The position numbers and the translations under genes were made by a program. From the NCBI GenBank assembly GCA_022574265.1, contig JACZSI010000022.1, positions 1 through 16,367 of the forward strand: a stretch of 16,367 bases of DNA, read 5' to 3'. Positions 1 through 8,804 of the stretch are shown here, in pieces. How positions within the stretch are numbered: position 1 is the first letter of the stretch; every line of letters begins with the position of its first letter. This DNA is from Chloroflexota bacterium (lineage in GTDB: Bacteria; Chloroflexota; Dehalococcoidia; Lucifugimonadales; Australimonadaceae). The notes beneath the pieces are model-generated. The model was not told the DNA's origin. It saw only the letters and a list, made by a program, of their open reading frames with translations, and ran no database searches.

Positions 1-1037
1 TCGCCGTCCGACTCGTGCCGCTCGAGCACGCCCGCGACCAGGCCATGGATGTCCCCGAACCCGGTGCGGCCGTCGAGGAAGCGCTGCACCGCCACCTCGT
101 CGGCCGCACTCAGCACCGCGGGGTACGTGCCGCCGAGCCGCCCCGCCTCGAGCGCCAGCGGGAAGCACGGGTAGCGCTGCTCGTCCAGCGGCTCGAAGGT
201 CAGCGACGCGCTATCGAGCGCGCTGAAGCTGGGCAGCGTCGCGTTGGCGAGCCGGTCGGGATAGGAGAGGGCGTGCTGGATGGGCAGCCGCATGTCGGGC
301 GGGCCCAGCTGCGCCTTCACGGAGCCGTCCGCGAGCTCGACCATCGAGTGCACGATGCTCTGGGGGTGCACCACGACCTCGATGCGCTCGTAGGGGACCG
401 AGAAGAGCCAGCGGCACTCGATGACCTCGAAGCCCTTGTTCATGAGCGTCGCGGAGTCGACCGAGATCTTGCGGCCCATGGCCCACGTGGGGTGGGCGAG
501 CGCTTCTGCGGGCGTGGCGCCTGCGATCTCCCCGAGCGGCCTCGTGCGGAAGGGCCCGCCGGAGGCCGTGAGGATGAGCTTCCTGGCGGGCTGCTCCTCG
601 CCGCGCAGGCACTGCCAGATGGCGGACGGCTCGGAATCGACGGGCAGCAGCGCGGCACCGTGCGCGCGGGCCGTCTCGGTGACGACCTCGCCGGCCATCA
701 CGATGACCTCCTTGTTGGCGAGCGCGACCTGCTTGCCCGCGCGCAGCGCGGCCAGCGTGGGGCCGAGCCCCGCGCGGCCGGTCGTGGCCACCATCACGAG
801 GTCGACGTCGGGCTCGGTGACCATGTCCTCCATGCCCACGCGCTCGGCGTCGAACGAGCCGCCGCCGTCCGCCCAGGCCATGCGCGGGCTGAATTCAGCA
901 AGCTGGCTTGCCAGCAAGCCATGATTCCAGCCAGCCGCCAGCCCGACGATCGCGAAGCTCTCCGGCAGCGCGCGGACGACGTCCAGCGTCTGCACGCCGA
1001 TGGAGCCCGTGGAGCCGAGGACGACGATGCGCTTCAT
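1..1037 (-). CDS. dxr: 1-deoxy-D-xylulose 5-phosphate reductoisomerase (3' end cut by window edge)
   Basis: Converts 1-deoxy-D-xylulose 5-phosphate to 2-C-methyl-D-erythritol 4-phosphate with NADPH, the first committed step of the MEP isoprenoid pathway; cytosolic. Translating the minus strand from the ATG at 1037 gives 345 residues with no stop before the window edge, against about 380-400 for the family, so only the C-terminal end is missing. The NADPH loop GSTGSIG is at residues 8-14, LANKE at 106-110, the metal/catalytic D134-S-E136, HPTWAMGRKISVDSATLMNKG from 182 (catalytic Glu about 205), and MRLPIQHALSYP from 249 with its His. Residue 137 is Pro, where the family usually has His (DSEH). 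It is the last visible gene of the rpsB operon, starting 12 bp after the cdsA stop. The Shine-Dalgarno is weak, consistent with coupled translation. Confidence 0.95.
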   Translation of the reverse strand, partial: MKRIVVLGSTGSIGVQTLDVVRALPESFAIVGLAAGWNHGLLASQLAEFSPRMAWADGGGSFDAERVGMEDMVTEPDVDLVMVATTGRAGLGPTLAALRAGKQVALANKEVIVMAGEVVTETARAHGAALLPVDSEPSAIWQCLRGEEQPARKLILTASGGPFRTRPLGEIAGATPAEALAHPTWAMGRKISVDSATLMNKGFEVIECRWLFSVPYERIEVVVHPQSIVHSMVELADGSVKAQLGPPDMRLPIQHALSYPDRLANATLPSFSALDSASLTFEPLDEQRYPCFPLALEAGRLGGTYPAVLSAADEVAVQRFLDGRTGFGDIHGLVAGVLERHESDG

Positions 1038-1049
1038 GACTCGATCATC

Positions 1050-1880
1050 TTACGCGCCAGGCCAGAGCCTGGATGCAGCGTAGACGAGCAGGAACACCGG
1101 GAAGAGGCTGTCCATGCGGTCGAGCAGCCCGCCGTGGCCCGGGATCAGCCGCCCGGAGTCCTTCGCCCCCGCGAGCCGCTTGAGCCACGACTCCGCCAGG
1201 TCCCCGGCCTGCCCGGCCACGGCGATGCCGAGCCCCAGCAGCGCCGCCGCCCCCAGCGCCGTCTCGATCGAGCCCAAAACGGCGACGAGCGCCACGGTCG
1301 CCCCCGTGCCCGCCACGAGCCCGCCTGCCGCGCCCTCCCACGTCTTGCCGGGGCTCACGCGCGGCGCCATCTTATGCCGCCCGAGCAGCTTGCCCACCAC
1401 GTAGCTGCCGGTGTCGGTCGCGAACGTGCCGAAGAAGGCCACGATGAGCCAAGCAGCCCCCGCCTCGCCCTCCCGCAGCAGCACCAGCGCCGTCAGCGGT
1501 GCCGCGACGTAGGCGGCTCCGGCCGCGGTGATCGTCCAGTCGCCGACGGCCGCGGCCGAGCGCCTGGTGGCCACGGCGACGGCCAACGTCGCGATGGCTC
1601 CTGCGGCGAGCGCCAGCAGCACGATCCTCGTGCCGCCCGGCGCGACGACGACCACGGCCGCCCCCCACGCGGCGCCCTCGTACACGAGCGGACGCCAGCC
1701 CGCGGCCCTCGTCAGCGTGCCAAGCTCGCGCAGGGCGAGCAGCGCCGCGAGCGCCGCGACGGCGGCGGTCCAGTACCCGCCCGCCCAGATGGCGAGCAGC
1801 AGGACGGGGATGAGCGCGGCGGCGCTCATCAGGCGCGTTGCGAGGCGGTCGGCGGTGGCTTGGGCCATGGTGGGCGGCAC
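1050..1880 (-). CDS. cdsA: Phosphatidate cytidylyltransferase (CDP-diacylglycerol synthase)
   Basis: Makes CDP-diacylglycerol from phosphatidic acid and CTP in the cytoplasmic membrane, feeding phospholipid synthesis. The 276-residue product is highly hydrophobic, with several Ala/Leu/Val-rich helices between residues 17 and 230. The C-terminal family signature is clear: FATDTGSYVVGKLLGRHK (about 153-170), SPGKTWEG (about 176-183), then KRLAGAKDSGRLIPGHGG and LLDRMDS (about 234-258) with the conserved metal-binding Asp and His. Length is normal. The start is uncertain: GTG at 1880 or ATG at 1868; neither has a convincing Shine-Dalgarno. It lies 24 bp after uppS and 12 bp before dxr, the common bacterial order. 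Function is sure; the N-terminus is not. Confidence 0.95.
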   Translation of the reverse strand: MPPTMAQATADRLATRLMSAAALIPVLLLAIWAGGYWTAAVAALAALLALRELGTLTRAAGWRPLVYEGAAWGAAVVVVAPGGTRIVLLALAAGAIATLAVAVATRRSAAAVGDWTITAAGAAYVAAPLTALVLLREGEAGAAWLIVAFFGTFATDTGSYVVGKLLGRHKMAPRVSPGKTWEGAAGGLVAGTGATVALVAVLGSIETALGAAALLGLGIAVAGQAGDLAESWLKRLAGAKDSGRLIPGHGGLLDRMDSLFPVFLLVYAASRLWPGA

Positions 1881-1904
1881 GGAGTGGACGGGCTCGGCGG
1901 GAGC

Positions 1905-2693
1905 CTATCCGCGGTGCGCTATCTCCGGAGCCGCGGGTGGCTCGCTCGGCGACGGGCCGTCCGGCAGCACGCCGAAGCGTCGCTGCCTGCGCCGGTACTC
2001 ATCGAGGGCGCGCTCCACCTCCGCGTCGTCGAAGTCCGGCCACAGCGCCGGGGTCTCGTAGAACTCGGCGTACGCCGTCTGCCAGATGAGGAAGTTGCTC
2101 AACCGCTGCTCGCCGCCCGTGCGGATCACGAGGTCCGGGTCGGGGACGTCGGGCAGGTAGAAGAACGAACGGAGCGAGTCTTCGTCGACGTCCTCGGGCG
2201 CGAGCCCCGCCGCCATCACGCGGCGGACCGCCTCGACGATCTCCTGCCGCCCACCGTAGTCGAACGCCACGCAGAGCGTCAGGCCGCTGTTCTCCCGCGT
2301 GTGCTCGACGGCCTCGCGGACGGCGTCGGCGAGGCCGCCTGGCAGGTTGTCCTGCGTCCCGAGGTGGAGTATGCGGATGTTGCCGGCGTGCAGGTCGCGG
2401 ACCTGGTCCTCGATGATGGACCCGAGCAGCTCGAGCAGCCCGCTCACCTCCTCTTCCGGCCGCCCCCAGTTCTCGGTCGAGAAGGCGAACAGCGTCACGT
2501 AGCGCACGCCGGCGCGGTCGAGCGCTTCGAGCACGCGCCGCACGTTGTCGGTGCCCGCGCGGTGGCCCGCGAGCCGCGGCATGCCCTGGCGTTGTGCCCA
2601 GCGGCCGTTGCCGTCCATGATGATGGCGACGTGGTTGGGGCCCGCCGGGGTGGAGCCGGAGGCCGTGCTGTTTTCAGGCGCGTCAGCGCTCAC
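1905..2693 (-). CDS. uppS: Isoprenyl transferase (di-trans,poly-cis-undecaprenyl diphosphate synthase)
   Basis: Condenses isopentenyl diphosphate onto farnesyl diphosphate to build the C55 lipid carrier for peptidoglycan and glycan export. The 262-residue product carries the cis-prenyltransferase motifs: MDGNGRWA (26-33, catalytic D27), GHR (43-45), FAFSTENW (69-76), and the C-terminal RTGGEQRLSNFLIWQTAYAE block (191-210) that binds the homoallylic substrate. The start is GTG at 2693. A GGAGG lies 12 nt upstream inside the last codons of frr, so translation is probably coupled to frr, whose stop is 7 bp away. The N-terminal 20 residues are a poorly conserved Ser/Pro-rich lead. It uses the isoprenoids that the downstream dxr helps to make. 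Confidence 0.97.
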   Translation of the reverse strand: MSADAPENSTASGSTPAGPNHVAIIMDGNGRWAQRQGMPRLAGHRAGTDNVRRVLEALDRAGVRYVTLFAFSTENWGRPEEEVSGLLELLGSIIEDQVRDLHAGNIRILHLGTQDNLPGGLADAVREAVEHTRENSGLTLCVAFDYGGRQEIVEAVRRVMAAGLAPEDVDEDSLRSFFYLPDVPDPDLVIRTGGEQRLSNFLIWQTAYAEFYETPALWPDFDDAEVERALDEYRRRQRRFGVLPDGPSPSEPPAAPEIAHRG

Positions 2694-2700
2694 GGCTGCG

Positions 2701-3273
2701 CTAGACCTCCATCAGCTCGGTCTCTTTGCGGGCGCTCACCCCATCGGCCTTGGCCACGCTCGCGTCGGTGACCTTCTGGAGCGCGTCCTGGGCGCGGTGG
2801 AGGTCGTCCTGCGAGATCTCCTTGCCCTTCTCCATCGAGCGGAGCTGCTCGATGCCGTCGCGCCGCACGTTGCGGATGGCGACGTGCGCGTCCTCCTGGA
2901 GCTTCTTGAGGCGCTTGACCATCTCCTGCCGCCGCTCCTGCGTCATGGACGGGATGGGCAAGCGGATGACCACGCCGTCGCTCTGGGGCGTCAGCCCCAG
3001 GTCCGACTTGAGTATCTCCTTCTCGATCGCCCCCACCGCGCTGCGGTCGAACGGCTGCACGACCAAGAGGCGCGCGTCTGGCGCCGTGACGGTCGCGACC
3101 TGATTGAGCGCCATCGTCGTCCCGTAGAGGTCGATCTTGAGCCCTTCCAGGAGCCCGGGGTTGGCGCGGCCGGTCCGCAGCGCGTCGCTCTCGTGCACGA
3201 AAACCTCCACGGACTTTCCCATGCGGTCCTCGGCGTCGATCAGGATCAGGTCGATGTCCTCTTGGTCTGCCAT
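2701..3273 (-). CDS. frr: Ribosome recycling factor
   Basis: Splits post-termination ribosomes together with EF-G. The product is 190 residues from the ATG at 3273 (family about 185). It has the family features: an N-terminal helix with RTGRANPGLLEGLKIDLYG (about residues 34-52), the LLVVQPFD strand and the VVIRLPIPSMTQERRQEMVK region (about 102-121), and a charged C-terminal helix ending KETELMEV. An ATG at 3279 is in frame, but the GAGG at about 3282-3285 is only 2 nt from it and 8 nt from the ATG at 3273, so the latter is preferred. It lies between pyrH (about 40 bp upstream) and uppS (7 bp downstream), the usual order. Confidence 0.97.
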   Translation of the reverse strand: MADQEDIDLILIDAEDRMGKSVEVFVHESDALRTGRANPGLLEGLKIDLYGTTMALNQVATVTAPDARLLVVQPFDRSAVGAIEKEILKSDLGLTPQSDGVVIRLPIPSMTQERRQEMVKRLKKLQEDAHVAIRNVRRDGIEQLRSMEKGKEISQDDLHRAQDALQKVTDASVAKADGVSARKETELMEV

Positions 3274-3312
3274 CGTCATGACCTCGGTTTTCAGGACGCG
3301 GCGTGCCGCCGG

Positions 3313-4056
3313 TTACGGATGCCGCGCCGCGGCCGGCTGCGTGTGGATCAGCGTGCCGATGTGCTCGCCGCTCAGGATACGGCCGAGGCTACCCTCGTTG
3401 AAGATGTCGAATACCCACACGGGCATGTCGTTCTCCATGCAGAGGGAGAGCGCCGTGGAGTCCATGACCTCGAGCCGGCGGTTCATGAGGTCCAGGGGCT
3501 CCATCTCATCGAACTTCTTCGCCTCCGGGTGCTTCCGAGGGTCCGCGTCGTAGACGCCGTCGACGCGGTACTTGGCCATGAGCAGAACGTTCGCGTGCAT
3601 CTCGGCGGCCCGCAGCGCGGCGGTCGTGTCCGTCGTCATGTACGGATTGCCCGTGCCCGCGGCGAAGATGACGACGATGCCGCTCTCCAGGTGGTGGAGC
3701 GCGCGCCGGAAGATGTACGGCTCCGCGACTTCGTGGATGTCGATGGCCGTCATCGTCCGTGTCTCCACGCCCTGGCGCTCGAACGCGTCTTGCAGCGCGA
3801 GCGCGTTGATGACGGTGGCGAGCATCCCCGCGTAGTCGGCCGTCGCGCGGTCCATCCCCTTCGCCTCCGCCTCCGTGCCGCGCCAGATGTTGCCCCCGCC
3901 GACGACCACCGACAGCTGAACCCCCAGCGCGACGGCGCTCTTCACCTCGCTCGCGAGGTAGGCGATGACGGACCAATCGAGCCCAAAGGGGAGGTCGCCG
4001 CGGAGCGACTCGCCGCTGAGCTTGAGGACCGCGCGCTGGTAGGCGGGCGCTGCCAT
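3313..4056 (-). CDS. pyrH: UMP kinase
   Basis: Phosphorylates UMP to UDP with ATP in pyrimidine nucleotide synthesis; bacterial enzymes are hexamers of the amino-acid-kinase fold. The 247-residue product has the family's normal length. Visible motifs are LKLSGESL (residues 11-18, phosphate binding), VVVGGGNIWRG (about 50-60), MDRATADYAGMLATVINALAL (about 68-88, UMP site), and FAAGTGNPYMTTDTTAALRA (about 130-149), followed by the ATP-site stretch AKYRVDGVYDADP (about 161-173). The ATG at 4056 is preceded by GGAAGG with 5-nt spacing. It sits 16 bp after tsf and about 40 bp before frr. Confidence 0.97.
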   Translation of the reverse strand: MAAPAYQRAVLKLSGESLRGDLPFGLDWSVIAYLASEVKSAVALGVQLSVVVGGGNIWRGTEAEAKGMDRATADYAGMLATVINALALQDAFERQGVETRTMTAIDIHEVAEPYIFRRALHHLESGIVVIFAAGTGNPYMTTDTTAALRAAEMHANVLLMAKYRVDGVYDADPRKHPEAKKFDEMEPLDLMNRRLEVMDSTALSLCMENDMPVWVFDIFNEGSLGRILSGEHIGTLIHTQPAAARHP

Positions 4057-4072
4057 GACTGCCTTCCGGCTC

Positions 4073-4582
4073 CTAGTCCCCTTCGCCGAGGCTGAACCGC
4101 ACGAAGCGGCTCACGCGGATGTTCTCCCCCACGCGCGCCCGGACCCCCAGGACAAGGTCGCCGATCGTCATGCCCGGGTCCTTGATGTACGACTGCTTGA
4201 GGAGGCAGACCTCCTCCGGCGAGCGCGCCTCGTCCGCCGGCATCGAGTCGGTGTCGACGTAAAGCGGAGCCATCGCGGCCACCTGCATCGCCAGGTTATG
4301 CGCGAGCTCGTTGAACTCCGTGGTGCGCGCGACGAAGTCCGTCTCGCAGTTGACCTCGACCATGGCCCCGACCCGCTTGCCGGCGTGGACGTACAGGTCG
4401 ACCACGCCCTCCGTCGTCGCGCGGCCGGACTTGGTAGCGGCCTGCGCCATGCCCTGCTTGCGGAGCGCGGCCTCGGCCCGATCGAGGTCGCCGTCGGCGG
4501 CATCGAGCGCGTTCTTGCAGTCCATGACGCCGGCGCCCGTGCGGTCGCGTAGCGTGCGGACGGATTGAGGAGAGACGGCCAC
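4073..4582 (-). CDS. tsf: Translation elongation factor Ts, short form
   Basis: Nucleotide exchange factor for EF-Tu. The product is only 169 residues, against about 280 in Escherichia coli, and resembles the short Thermus-type EF-Ts. It has the N-terminal UBA-like domain with TLRDRTGAGVMDCKNALDA (about residues 9-27), the EVNCETDFVART core with the TDFV residues that contact EF-Tu (about 77-88), and a C-terminal GENIRVSRFVRFSLGE strand. The second half of the long-form core is absent, not frameshifted: the frame is clean through to the TAG. The start is GTG at 4582 with GAGG 6 nt upstream; no closer ATG fits. It lies 25 bp after rpsB. Confidence 0.96.
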   Translation of the reverse strand: MAVSPQSVRTLRDRTGAGVMDCKNALDAADGDLDRAEAALRKQGMAQAATKSGRATTEGVVDLYVHAGKRVGAMVEVNCETDFVARTTEFNELAHNLAMQVAAMAPLYVDTDSMPADEARSPEEVCLLKQSYIKDPGMTIGDLVLGVRARVGENIRVSRFVRFSLGEGD

Positions 4583-4607
4583 CGGCTACCTCACGGGGCG
4601 GGGTTGC

Positions 4608-5615
<1,008 letters not shown>

Positions 5616-5646
5616 GCCACCTGCTTCCCGTTGGTCTAAGAGATTT

Positions 5647-5671
5647 CCGCGGGGCCCAACATTCCCCGCGG
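5647..5671 (-). promoter_or_regulatory. Hairpin in the rpsB mRNA leader
   Basis: A perfect 8-bp inverted repeat (CCGCGGGG / CCCCGCGG) with a 9-nt loop lies within the roughly 65-nt leader, ending 31 nt before the rpsB start codon. There is no T-run after it, so it is not an obvious intrinsic terminator. S2 represses its own operon through leader RNA in some bacteria, so a control role is possible but is inference. Confidence 0.45.
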
Positions 5672-5687
5672 CTTCGCGCCACGGGCG

Positions 5688-5717
5688 AGTATAGCACAGC
5701 GGGCTTCCAGGCGGCAA
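5688..5717 (-). promoter_or_regulatory. Promoter of the rpsB-tsf-pyrH-frr-uppS-cdsA-dxr operon
   Basis: On the minus strand, TTGCCG (5712-5717) and TATACT (5688-5693) are separated by 18 bp. TGC sits directly before the -10, giving an extended -10 element. Transcription should start near 5681, leaving a leader of about 65 nt. It lies in the gap after the histidine kinase stop at 5750, so the operon need not depend on read-through. Confidence 0.75.
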
Positions 5718-5749
5718 CGGTGCGCTCCGTCAGGGTTCGGGGGGCTCCC

Positions 5750-7813
5750 TCATTGGGGAGGCTGCGCCCGTCCGGCAGACCCCTTCGCGCCCTCCGCGAT
5801 CGGGAACGCGAGGTAGAACACCGACCCCCGCCCCGGCTCGCTCTCGACCCACACGCTCCCGCGCATGAGCTCGACCAGCGCCCTGGCGATCGTCAGTCCG
5901 AGTCCCCCGCCGGGCACGTCGCGCGTGGCCGGGTTGTAGGCGCGCTCGAACGGCGCGAAGATGCGCTCCCGGTCGTCCGCCGCGATGCCCACGCCCCTGT
6001 CGGTGAAGCTGACCACGACCCGCTGCTCCCCCCACTCGTAGCGCGCGCCGATGCCGACCGGCTCTCCGCCGGGGCTGAACTTGAGTGCATTGGACAGCAG
6101 CGCCGCCGCCGCCTGCGAGACCCTCATGCGGTCGCCGAGCACCGGCGGCAGGTTCCCCGGGACGTCCAGCACGATCTCACGCGCGCCCTCGCTCGCCCGA
6201 AACGACGCAGCCATGTTCTCGAGGAGCGACCCGAGGTCGAACGACTCGATCTCCACCCGCAGGTTGCGGGACAAAAGATGGGTCATCTGGAGCAGGTCGT
6301 CGATGATCTTGAGCGTGCGCGTCGTGGCGTCGTGGACGTGTCCGAGCCACTCCCCGCGCTTCGCGTCGTCCACATCGCGGCCGACAAGCAGCTCCGCGTA
6401 GCCCAGCACCGGCGTCATGGGCGTGCGGAGCGCGTGCGCGGCCGCGGAGACGAACACGTCCCGCCGCAGATACTGGAGCGCCATGCCCGCGGTCTGCGCC
6501 ATGGCCGACAGCAAGCCGACGAGCTCCTCGTCGAAGGCGTCGGCGCGCTTCGAGACCACCACCATCGCGCCGAGCGTCTCGTCGTCCGCCCGCACCGGCA
6601 GCGCCACCGCCGAGCGCGCGGCGTCCCCGAGCGCCGGGATGGGCCACGCGGTGGACTCGGAGACGTCGCGGATCACCAGCGGACGCTCCAGCGCCAGCGC
6701 CGCCTCGGCCAGGCTTGGCCCCCCCGGGCCGTCCGCGCGCAGACCCTCCGGCTCCAGCGTCGCTATCCACTCCAGGCGCCCGGCGAGGTGTCCCGAGCCC
6801 GGCTCCGCGACCGCGAGACCAGCGAAGCTGGCCGACGCCGGGCCCGCGGCCACGTCGAGCAGCCGCGCTATCCGGTCCGCGATCGGCCCCGTCCCGCTCA
6901 TGATCGAGACCGCCTCGCGCAGCGCCTGCTCCCGCGACCGGCCCGCATCGGCCGCCGTTCGCCGCTGCTCCTGGGCCCACAGCACCCCGAGCGCCCCGGC
7001 CACGCTCTCCAGCAGGCGCACGCGCCCCAGACCGAAGTGGTCCCGCTGCGCCGAGGCCGCGGAGAGCGTGCCGATCGCCCGGCCGTCAGCATGCACCGGC
7101 ACCGCGGCGAGCGACCGCACGCCGTCGAGCCCCACCTCCGGCACCCCCGGCGGCACCGGCGCGCCCGGCGCGTGCTTGCGGCGGACTGTTCGCTCTCGCG
7201 GCACCGCCACCACCAGCGGCGTCGGCTCGGAGAGCGCGATCGCGGCGCGGTCCGCATCGAGCACGCTCAACGCCGCTTCCAGGATGTGCTCCGCACCCTC
7301 CTCGAACGCAGGAGCCTCCGCGGCCACCGCCCAGACGGCGCCCAACGCTTCGAGCTGCGAGGCGCCGTCGGCCTCCGGCACGAGAGGGTTGCCCAGCACC
7401 GCCACCACGCCGCTCGGTCTGCCGTCCCGCATGACGGGAGCCACGGTGATGGCGACGGCCGACTCCCGGCCGTCCCTGCTCCGGATGCGGGCGCGCTCCA
7501 CCTGGTAGACGGCGCCGTCTACCAGAGAAGCGGCGAGGACGTCCTTGGCGCTCGAAGGCTCGACGATCCGGACGACCTGGCTCGCCGGCTTGCCGACGGC
7601 GTCGTCGGCGGGCCAGCCGGTCGTCTCGGCCGCGGCGGGATTCAGGAACGAAACGCGGCCCTCCGCGTCCGTGGCGATAAGCCCGTACACCGGCGGTGGG
7701 AGGGTTGGCGGGCTGCTCCCGCGAGCAGCCGGTGCGCCGCCGCGCTCCGAGTCTCGGAGGCGCTGAGCAACGTCTGCGGCGAACTGCTCGCGTGGGAAGC
7801 GTTCTGTCGGCAT
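5750..7813 (-). CDS. Soluble PAS-GAF-GAF sensor histidine kinase
   Basis: Predicted cytoplasmic sensor kinase that autophosphorylates on His and passes phosphate to a response regulator; the signal is unknown. From the ATG at 7813 it has 687 residues: a PAS domain about 42-140 (GLIATDAEGRVSFLNPAAAE, TGWPADDAVGK), a GAF-like domain about 160-283, a second about 300-448, a HisKA helix with the H box AAAHALRTPMTP (H460), and a HATPase domain about 558-673 with the N box LLSNALKFS (N575), G1 DRGVGI (605-610), F box FAPFERA and G2 GGGLGL (635-640). All catalytic boxes are intact. No transmembrane segment is visible. The frame extends to a TTG at 7942, but the added 43 residues are basic low-complexity, so the ATG is preferred. 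No response regulator is nearby: it is an orphan, 182 bp downstream of the glycosylase gene. Confidence 0.9.
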   Translation of the reverse strand: MPTERFPREQFAADVAQRLRDSERGGAPAARGSSPPTLPPPVYGLIATDAEGRVSFLNPAAAETTGWPADDAVGKPASQVVRIVEPSSAKDVLAASLVDGAVYQVERARIRSRDGRESAVAITVAPVMRDGRPSGVVAVLGNPLVPEADGASQLEALGAVWAVAAEAPAFEEGAEHILEAALSVLDADRAAIALSEPTPLVVAVPRERTVRRKHAPGAPVPPGVPEVGLDGVRSLAAVPVHADGRAIGTLSAASAQRDHFGLGRVRLLESVAGALGVLWAQEQRRTAADAGRSREQALREAVSIMSGTGPIADRIARLLDVAAGPASASFAGLAVAEPGSGHLAGRLEWIATLEPEGLRADGPGGPSLAEAALALERPLVIRDVSESTAWPIPALGDAARSAVALPVRADDETLGAMVVVSKRADAFDEELVGLLSAMAQTAGMALQYLRRDVFVSAAAHALRTPMTPVLGYAELLVGRDVDDAKRGEWLGHVHDATTRTLKIIDDLLQMTHLLSRNLRVEIESFDLGSLLENMAASFRASEGAREIVLDVPGNLPPVLGDRMRVSQAAAALLSNALKFSPGGEPVGIGARYEWGEQRVVVSFTDRGVGIAADDRERIFAPFERAYNPATRDVPGGGLGLTIARALVELMRGSVWVESEPGRGSVFYLAFPIAEGAKGSAGRAQPPQ

Positions 7814-7995
7814 GGTTTCCGGGGCGGCCCGACCGGCGCGCCCTCGCGCCAATTTCCACGTCGCCCTCGCACCATTTTCCCCTCGAACGGGGACGGGCGC
7901 CCATCGGGGAAACGGCCCAGATCTCTGCGGGTGGCCCCCCAACGTGGCGTAAGGCGCGCACCTGAGGCCTCACACCGCGGTTCGCTCGCGGCCCG

Positions 7996-8712
7996 CTATC
8001 CGCCGTCCAGAACGCGCCGGACGGACCCGAGCACCGCGTCGAGCGCGCCCGCCGTCAGACGCCCCGTGTTGGTGTTGCGCGGGCTCGGGTGGTAGGAGGC
8101 GAACAGCGCCGGCAGCCCGCCTCCCAATTCGTAGCGCGCGCCATGCGCGAACCGGTGCCGCAGCCGCTCGCCCGTCGTCTCGCGCATGGCACGCAAGTAG
8201 TTGTCGAACGCGACGTGGCCGAAGGCGAGCACCACCTCGATGTTCGGCAGCAGCCGGACCTCGGCCTGGAGGAAGGGACGGCACCGCCGCTGCTCCTCCG
8301 GCGTCGAGCGGTCCTCGGGCGGCGCGCACCGCACGACCGCCACCTCGAAGGCGTCGCGCAGCTCGAGGCCGTCGCCGCGGTGCAGCGAGGTCGGCTGCGA
8401 GGCGAACCCCGCGCGGAACAGCGCGGCCGCGAGGAAATCGGCCGTCGGGTCGCCCGTGAACATCCGCCCGGTGCGGTTCGCGCCGTGGGCCGCGGGCGCC
8501 AGGCCAACGAGCAGCAGACGGCCCGTGGGGTCGCCGTGGCTCGGCACGGCCGCCCCCCAGTACTCCCAGTCGCGGAAGCTGGCCCGCCGCTCGCTCGTCG
8601 CCTTGCGCTCGCGGTACTCGACGAGCCGCGGGCAGGCGCGGCAGCTCACCACCCGCTGCTGCAGGCGGCCGAGCGCGCCCTCGAGCGGGCCGTCGTAGCG
8701 CCGTCTGATCAT
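7996..8712 (-). CDS. Uracil-DNA glycosylase family 5 (UDGb-type, 4Fe-4S)
   Basis: Removes uracil, and in characterised UDGb enzymes also other deaminated bases, from DNA to begin base excision repair. The 238-residue product shows motif A, GLAPAAHGANRTGR (70-83), which lacks the activating Asp/Asn of other UDG families as is typical of family 5, and the C-terminal HPSPRNTNTG motif (208-217). Four cysteines, C24-x2-C27, C129 and C144, are positioned to bind a 4Fe-4S cluster. The ATG at 8712 has AGAGG upstream with about 6-nt spacing. The frame continues upstream to 8883, but that would run through the divergent cimA promoter and T-box and has no family similarity. Transcribed divergently from cimA. 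Confidence 0.92.
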   Translation of the reverse strand: MIRRRYDGPLEGALGRLQQRVVSCRACPRLVEYRERKATSERRASFRDWEYWGAAVPSHGDPTGRLLLVGLAPAAHGANRTGRMFTGDPTADFLAAALFRAGFASQPTSLHRGDGLELRDAFEVAVVRCAPPEDRSTPEEQRRCRPFLQAEVRLLPNIEVVLAFGHVAFDNYLRAMRETTGERLRHRFAHGARYELGGGLPALFASYHPSPRNTNTGRLTAGALDAVLGSVRRVLDGG

Positions 8713-8774
8713 CCGTCGCCTCTGTGGGGCCGGGTGGGGCACAGCGTACCGCAGCGGGGCGCTGACGGTTTTCG

Positions 8775-8804
8775 TTGACGGTTCCGGCCCGCCCGTGCTA
8801 CGGT
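8775..8804 (+). promoter_or_regulatory. Promoter of the T-box/cimA transcript
   Basis: TTGACG (8775-8780) and TACGGT (8799-8804) are 18 bp apart. TGC sits immediately before the -10, giving an extended -10 like that of the rpsB promoter. The predicted start near 8811 is just upstream of the first T-box stem (8820), as expected for a leader riboswitch. Confidence 0.7.

Noticed and set aside
15..2771. A 918-codon open frame on the plus strand
   Set aside because: It runs antisense to dxr, cdsA and uppS, all with clear motifs. It is His/Arg/Ala-rich without any domain, a typical high-GC shadow frame.
5616..5717. A 34-residue N-terminal extension of S2
   Set aside because: It would start at the -35 box and read through the promoter and leader hairpin; such a transcript would not contain the start codon.
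5745..5760. Inverted repeat CTCCC/GGGAG at the end of the histidine kinase gene as a terminator
   Set aside because: The stem is only 5 bp, includes the stop region and has no T-run on either strand.
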